Assembly (NCBI GenBank): GCA_029948255.1
Contig: JALIZF010000935.1
Location: forward strand, 48,210 to 112,209
Direction of reading: 5' to 3'
DNA: 64,000 nt
Source: Telmatactis stephensoni
Lineage: Eukaryota; Cnidaria; Anthozoa; Actiniaria; Isophelliidae
A model generated the notes under the pieces. The model was given only the letters and a program-made list of their open reading frames with translations. It did not search any database and was not told the origin of the DNA. Made by a program: the position numbers and the translations under genes. Below, piece by piece: positions 60,573 to 64,000 of the stretch (positions are counted from its first letter, which is position 1; the number at the start of each line of letters is the position of its first letter).

Positions 60573-60789
60573 AAAACGTTATGTTAACTTAGCCCCTAGG
60601 CACTAAACTATATTCAAATTTAATGCTGCATCTTTCTCTTGAATTTATTATTATATTCAAACCTATTATTTCTGTAAAATTTTGTAAATAATTGTGTGTG
60701 CCAATAAAGTTGTTGTTATATTGAATAGTAATGAATAAGCTTCATCTACGTTTGTAAATTTTTAATTTATCGAGCTAGTAGCCAAACCC

Positions 60790-61116
60790 TTGTCCACTCT
60801 ACGAAAGTCGTTATCAAGACCTAAAGATGTTATCCCCAAGGAAAAGAAAACTGGTGTAGTTTATGGTATACCATGCGCCGATTGTGATCTGGTCTACATA
60901 GGTGAGACAAAAAGAGCCTTGTCCACAAGAGTGAAAGAACATAAGACCAGCGTAAGGTTAGCTAAACTTGAAAATTCTGCTTTAGCTGAACATTGCTACA
61001 AAGAAAATCACAGTGTGGCTTGGGATGACATATCCATCCCCGCTAATGAACAACGATGGCATCAACGTAAATGGACTGAGGCTTGCCTCATATCTAAGAA
61101 TAAGAACTCTATATGA
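60790..61116 (+). CDS. GIY-YIG endonuclease domain of a Penelope-like element (fragment)
   Basis: STLRKSLSRPKDVIPKEKKT, then GVVYGIPCADCDLVYIGETK (GIY-YIG half-motifs with the CxxC of Penelope-like elements), RALSTRVKEHK, LAEHCYKENHSVAWDD and RKWTEACLI (the catalytic Glu region), ending KNKNSI. It cuts target DNA during insertion in complete elements. Here the upstream RT is missing, and the start shown is only the first in-frame start in the fragment. Confidence 0.85.
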   Translation: MSTLRKSLSRPKDVIPKEKKTGVVYGIPCADCDLVYIGETKRALSTRVKEHKTSVRLAKLENSALAEHCYKENHSVAWDDISIPANEQRWHQRKWTEACLISKNKNSI

Positions 61117-61221
61117 TTTAATAGTGACAATGGGAGAGTTCTCCATGAATGCTATGCTCCTATCATTAAGTCCTAATTTTAGTCTGTTGTTTATTTAATT
61201 AATTATTCATTCTATTGTTCA

Positions 61222-61286
61222 TTTTATTCTATTTATTCTATTTATTCTATTTATTCTATTTATTCTATTTATTCTATTTATTCTAT

Positions 61287-61333
<47 letters not shown>

Positions 61334-61345
61334 TCTATTTTTATC
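61222..61345. repeat. (TTCTATTTA)n to (TTTA)n microsatellite
   Basis: tctatttat repeats of 9 bp pass into pure TTTA. It lies in the 3' part of the Penelope fragment. Confidence 0.9.
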
Positions 61346-61516
61346 TATTTTTTTATTATTTCTCTCAATCATAGTGAGCATAGCGCGCGCATATAGTTTC
61401 CGTTTAGGTTTTGATTGCTTACGTATATACTGGCTGTTTTTTATTGGTTGAAAGTAAGTGCGTGTAGGCACAATCGTAAACAAATGAAACAATTGTAATT
61501 TTTATATTCAGTTACC

Positions 61517-61541
61517 CTGAAGATGTGCAAATTGCACGAAA
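61517..61541 (+). ncRNA. Hammerhead-ribozyme-like core of the Penelope element
   Basis: CTGAAGA, stem II gtgca-aat-tgcac, then GAAA. This fits the CUGANGA...GAAA core. It sits directly before the right terminal repeat, the usual place in Penelope-like elements. Helix III and the cleavage site were not identified. Confidence 0.4.
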
Positions 61542-61599
61542 GCTCGGTAAATTAAAAATTTACAAACGTGGATGAAGCTTATTCATTACTATTCAATAT

Positions 61600-62009
61600 G
61601 GTTATTCCCACATACCACTCTATATTAAAGTTGTTGTTGTTTGTGGTTGTTATTGTTTATAAGTAAGAGTTTCTTCTTTTTTTTTTCGTTTTAAATACTT
61701 TGCTTTTGCTTTATTGTAAGTAAATGAATTTCATTTATAAATGGGAATTTAAGGCTTAGTCTTATTCGAGTTACGAGATACAGACTTACAAAGATACAAA
61801 GATACAGAGTTACAACAATCATTTTGTTATTTCGACCAATTGGAACGCGCGGTCTTTGGAGGCCGCATTGACACGAAAACCTGGGGGTCGAGTGCAGGCT
61901 CTCCATTCCTCCCCCTCCTCCTCCCGTCACCCTCCTCCCGTCACCCCCCCCCCCCCCCCCCCCCTTTCCCTTTTCCCTCCTCTCCAATTCCCGGAACCTC
62001 CACGCGGGC
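61600..62009. other. Non-coding stretch with a poly-C run
   Basis: Holds gttgttgttg at 61631, and a CCT/C-rich tract with about 19 C at 61946-61964. No gene. Confidence 0.5.
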
Positions 62010-62055
62010 TAACCAGAATTGGGTGATGTTTCTCTAGCTAAACGAGAGGAGCTGC
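62010..62055 (-). pseudogene. Relic of an SRCR type A exon start
   Basis: The reverse strand keeps ttttgcag, then codons for RLARETSPNSG, and ends abruptly at 62010 beside the C-rich tract. Confidence 0.65.
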
Positions 62056-62189
62056 AAAATTCATTAAAAAGTCAATGATATTCACATTAAAAGAATGCTA
62101 CAATATGTAAGCTTACATTTTAGTTTGTTTGTTAACACAATCCCGGTTAAAACAGTAAAATTATATTTGATAGATGTTATTAATTCTAC

Positions 62190-62528
62190 CTGACAAACAA
62201 CACCAGCAAGCCATTTATACGAGCAAGAAGACCCTACATTCCACCATCCCCAGTGAGAACACTCTGCAATCGACTTTTCGTTACCATTGCATCCCACATT
62301 GTACATGAGTATTTTTGTTGATGTCTCTCCCTCAATCCACAAAATTCGATTTTCAGCTGCTTTGTAACCAAGCATTCGACAGATCACGTGAGCATCGTTT
62401 ATATCCCACGTATACCTGCTATTGACATGGTCATAAACACACACTGCTCCCCAGGTCCCTTGGTACTGGATTTCCACTTGACTAACATGGCTTACATTAG
62501 TTCTCACCAGACGAACTTTAATTAGTCG
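62190..62528 (-). pseudogene. SRCR type B exon with altered splice boundaries
   Basis: The domain body is open: IKVRLVRTNVSHVSQVE, CVYDHVNSRYTWDIND, HVICRMLGYKAAE, VGCNGNEKSIAEC, GWWNVGSSC, LAGVVCQV. An extra TAGT (plus strand) near 62522 displaces the usual acceptor, but aaatag|CGACTA would restore a phase-0 entry. The usual donor AAAGGTAAGA is deleted, leaving CAG|GTAGAA in phase 0, which no longer fits a phase-1 A exon. It may still be spliced, so pseudogene status is probable rather than certain. Confidence 0.6.
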
Positions 62529-62944
62529 CTATTTCTTAGTAAAACGTACAGACATCATTTCTCAGATGTGAATTTGATAACGTACTTTTTTGTTTTCCTT
62601 TGTAAGTTTATCCTTTCATTTGTATCCATTGTGAAATATATCTACGTTAAATCAATGTTCCAGAAGAATATTATGACTATGATTATCGCTGAAACAATTA
62701 TTTTTAATGACCTTACTTCCTTTCAATTTAATTAAAGATAGCAGAAATCTTTCATTTCCAAACACTGTCCTTCGGATATACAAAAAAATACATTTAGTTT
62801 TTCATTTGACATGGGGTGCTAATGTGTATCGGCCTAAAATCAAAGATCAATCAGAATCACTCTGCTTATTGAACTCATTTTTTTTCAGTTTCGATTCTGC
62901 TCATGACAAGATCTAGATCGCGGGCAGAGCAAGCCAGCCCCACC

Positions 62945-62985
62945 CATGTACTGGTTACTGCGGTGAATTAATTGAGGAGGAGCGA
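62945..62985 (-). pseudogene. Divergent linker segment
   Basis: Acceptor tttttgcag, TCGCTCCTCCTCAATTAATT, then CAGTAACC. Longer than 20 nt, so the phase-switching length is lost. Confidence 0.4.
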
Positions 62986-63159
62986 CTGCAAAAATAAGAC
63001 AAGCAACAAGATGTTTTATAATATTGTCATGTTACATAATCGGCTGAAATCCTGACGATGTTATGTTTTATAATTAGATGTTTTAGGTTGATAGAACAAC
63101 TAAAGATTATAAATAACAACTAAAAATAATAAATAAATTATGTTTTCTTTTAAACCTAC

Positions 63160-63471
63160 CCATCTTGCATGTGACACCAATGTCGTCACTATGATAACAT
63201 CCATGTCCCCATCCATAAGGCATACTGCAGCTTGCAATGAACATTTCTGTTCCGATCCAGTACAAGCAAGGCTTTGAAACCATGATATCCCTTTGACAGG
63301 ACTAAAGTTTGTGTGTCTGACAACTTGTACTCCAGGTTACCCAAGACTACGACAAACCACCTCAGCGTCGTTCTTGTCCCATCCGGTATTACATACAGTA
63401 CCCCACACACCATGGTACCTGACGTCAAGTCGACCAGAATTGGGTGATGTTCCTCCAGCTAAACGAAATTG
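63160..63471 (-). pseudogene. SRCR type A exon with stop, 4-nt insertion and lost acceptor
   Basis: FRLAGGTSPNSGRLDVRYHG, TVCNTGWDKNDAEVVC read well. The codon for Tyr in LGYPG is TAA, and the Arg-Met before it is Arg-Ser. An extra GATC (plus strand, about 63258) shifts the frame at CTGSE. Upstream, VPPVQV and the acceptor are replaced by gtcggtaatttcaat. The donor GTAGGT is intact. Confidence 0.9.
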
Positions 63472-64000
63472 AAATTACCGACAATCACATTTTTGCGCCT
63501 GGGGTGGAGTGGATGAGTCGGAAATTTGAAACCAAAGTGCATATTTGGAATGCCTTTGAGTAGGGCTAATGTCCGGATCATAGGAAGAATTCAAAATCAC
63601 GAATTCGCAGTCCATTTTCTCATCAATCGTTCACCAACATGACTCAAGAACTCGACTAAATCGTAGCCAGATTATCAGTCTTTCGAGGGTTGTGATTTTT
63701 ATGGCAAAGCTGAGGCGAAAAGGGCGAAAATTTTGGGTCCGAATGAGAGGTGGTGTAGGATTTGGGTCTCGAAGCTGCCTGCCTTTACTCCTTTCTTCAC
63801 TAAGCCCGTGACATGAAATGACCTTCCGAAAGTAGAAGGCCTAAAACCGTTATCATTGATGCTTTTAGGGCAAAATACACAGCACAAACCCATACCTAAC
63901 TCATGATCTTTATTATTATTATTAAAGAAAATATACAAAAAGTCAAAGGAAGAGAGATTCTAGAAGAGAAATCCGAGCGTAGTTAAACTGATAAGCAAAT
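63472..64000. other. Non-coding stretch at the right edge
   Basis: No exon, repeat or RNA gene was recognised. A short minus-strand open frame at 63699-63938 has no known motif. Confidence 0.4.

Larger units (their letters stand above)
53525..60599. mobile_element. 7.1-kb hairpin-rich inverted-end element of unknown class
   Basis: The left end (ctaggggctaa, then aagtaataccatg, gattagtgattaaatgt) is matched in inverted order at the right end (acatttaatcactaatc, catgctattactt, ttagcccctag). Each end carries its own large hairpin (53541-53703 and 60431-60572). The interior holds further palindromes, a 40-bp tandem array, an 82-bp direct repeat and a Penelope fragment, but no recognisable transposase, integrase, helicase or polymerase. 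Target duplication was not resolved, and the boundaries rest on the inverted similarity only. Confidence 0.55.
60717..61599 (+). mobile_element. Penelope-like element fragment with inverted terminal repeats
   Basis: 60717-60775 and 61541-61599 are inverted copies (tattgaatagtaatgaataa, gcttcat, tttgtaaatttttaattta). Between them lies the GIY-YIG end of a Penelope-like protein and a (TTTA)n-rich tract. The reverse transcriptase is absent, so it is 5'-truncated. Confidence 0.8.

Overview
The window is animal genomic DNA, most likely from a cnidarian such as a stony coral or sea anemone. This is inferred from intron-separated scavenger-receptor cysteine-rich (SRCR) exons, a THAP/DDE plus SWIM/YqaJ (ISL2EU-type) DNA transposon, Penelope-like GIY-YIG fragments, several non-LTR retrotransposon families, tRNA-headed SINEs and many hairpin MITEs. 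There is no prokaryotic gene organisation. The species cannot be named from sequence alone.

The main host content is a minus-strand series of SRCR exons between about 8 kb and 63.5 kb. There are two exon types. Type A (about 107 codons, phase 1 at both ends) begins with a VPPVQVRLAGGTSP-like strand. Type B (about 110 codons) begins EKAIKVRLVGTNVSHVGQVE. Intact-looking copies are A at 8018-8338, 37445-37765, 39112-39429, 42300-42620 and 52599-52919, and B at 20098-20428 and 24685-25036, plus an A/B chimera at 24151-24453. At least a dozen further copies are broken by stops, 4-nt insertions, truncation or transposon insertion. A short conserved segment lies on the 3' side of most A exons. In two copies it reads as a 20-nt micro-exon whose length would convert phase 1 into phase 0, matching the phase-0 acceptor of B exons.

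Layout: 1-7832 holds two arrays of a 10-bp-based satellite in opposite orientations, separated by about 2.3 kb. 8.0-8.7 kb holds SRCR exons. 10.1-18.7 kb is a full-length but broken ISL2EU-like transposon carrying two nested insertions. 19.8-26.1 kb holds SRCR exons, relics and SINEs. 27.6-30.6 kb is a LINE cluster with (ATCT)n tails. 30.7-34.7 kb holds hairpin MITEs and a 1.6-kb TIR element with TTAA ends. 36.4-45.2 kb contains a segmental duplication of SRCR and Penelope sequence. 45.7-53.5 kb holds SRCR exons disrupted by a LINE, beside a solo LTR. 53.5-60.6 kb is a 7.1-kb hairpin-rich element with no recognised transposition protein. It carries an array of 40-bp repeats built around a palindrome, and an 82-bp direct repeat with a TATA-box-like core. 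60.7-61.6 kb is a Penelope-like fragment with inverted terminal repeats and a hammerhead-like motif. 62.0-63.5 kb holds decayed SRCR exons.

The SRCR exons would encode an extracellular or secreted multi-domain receptor. No signal peptide, transmembrane segment or gene end is visible, so it is not certain that all copies belong to one gene. The 53.5-60.6 kb element is the best candidate for something undescribed.
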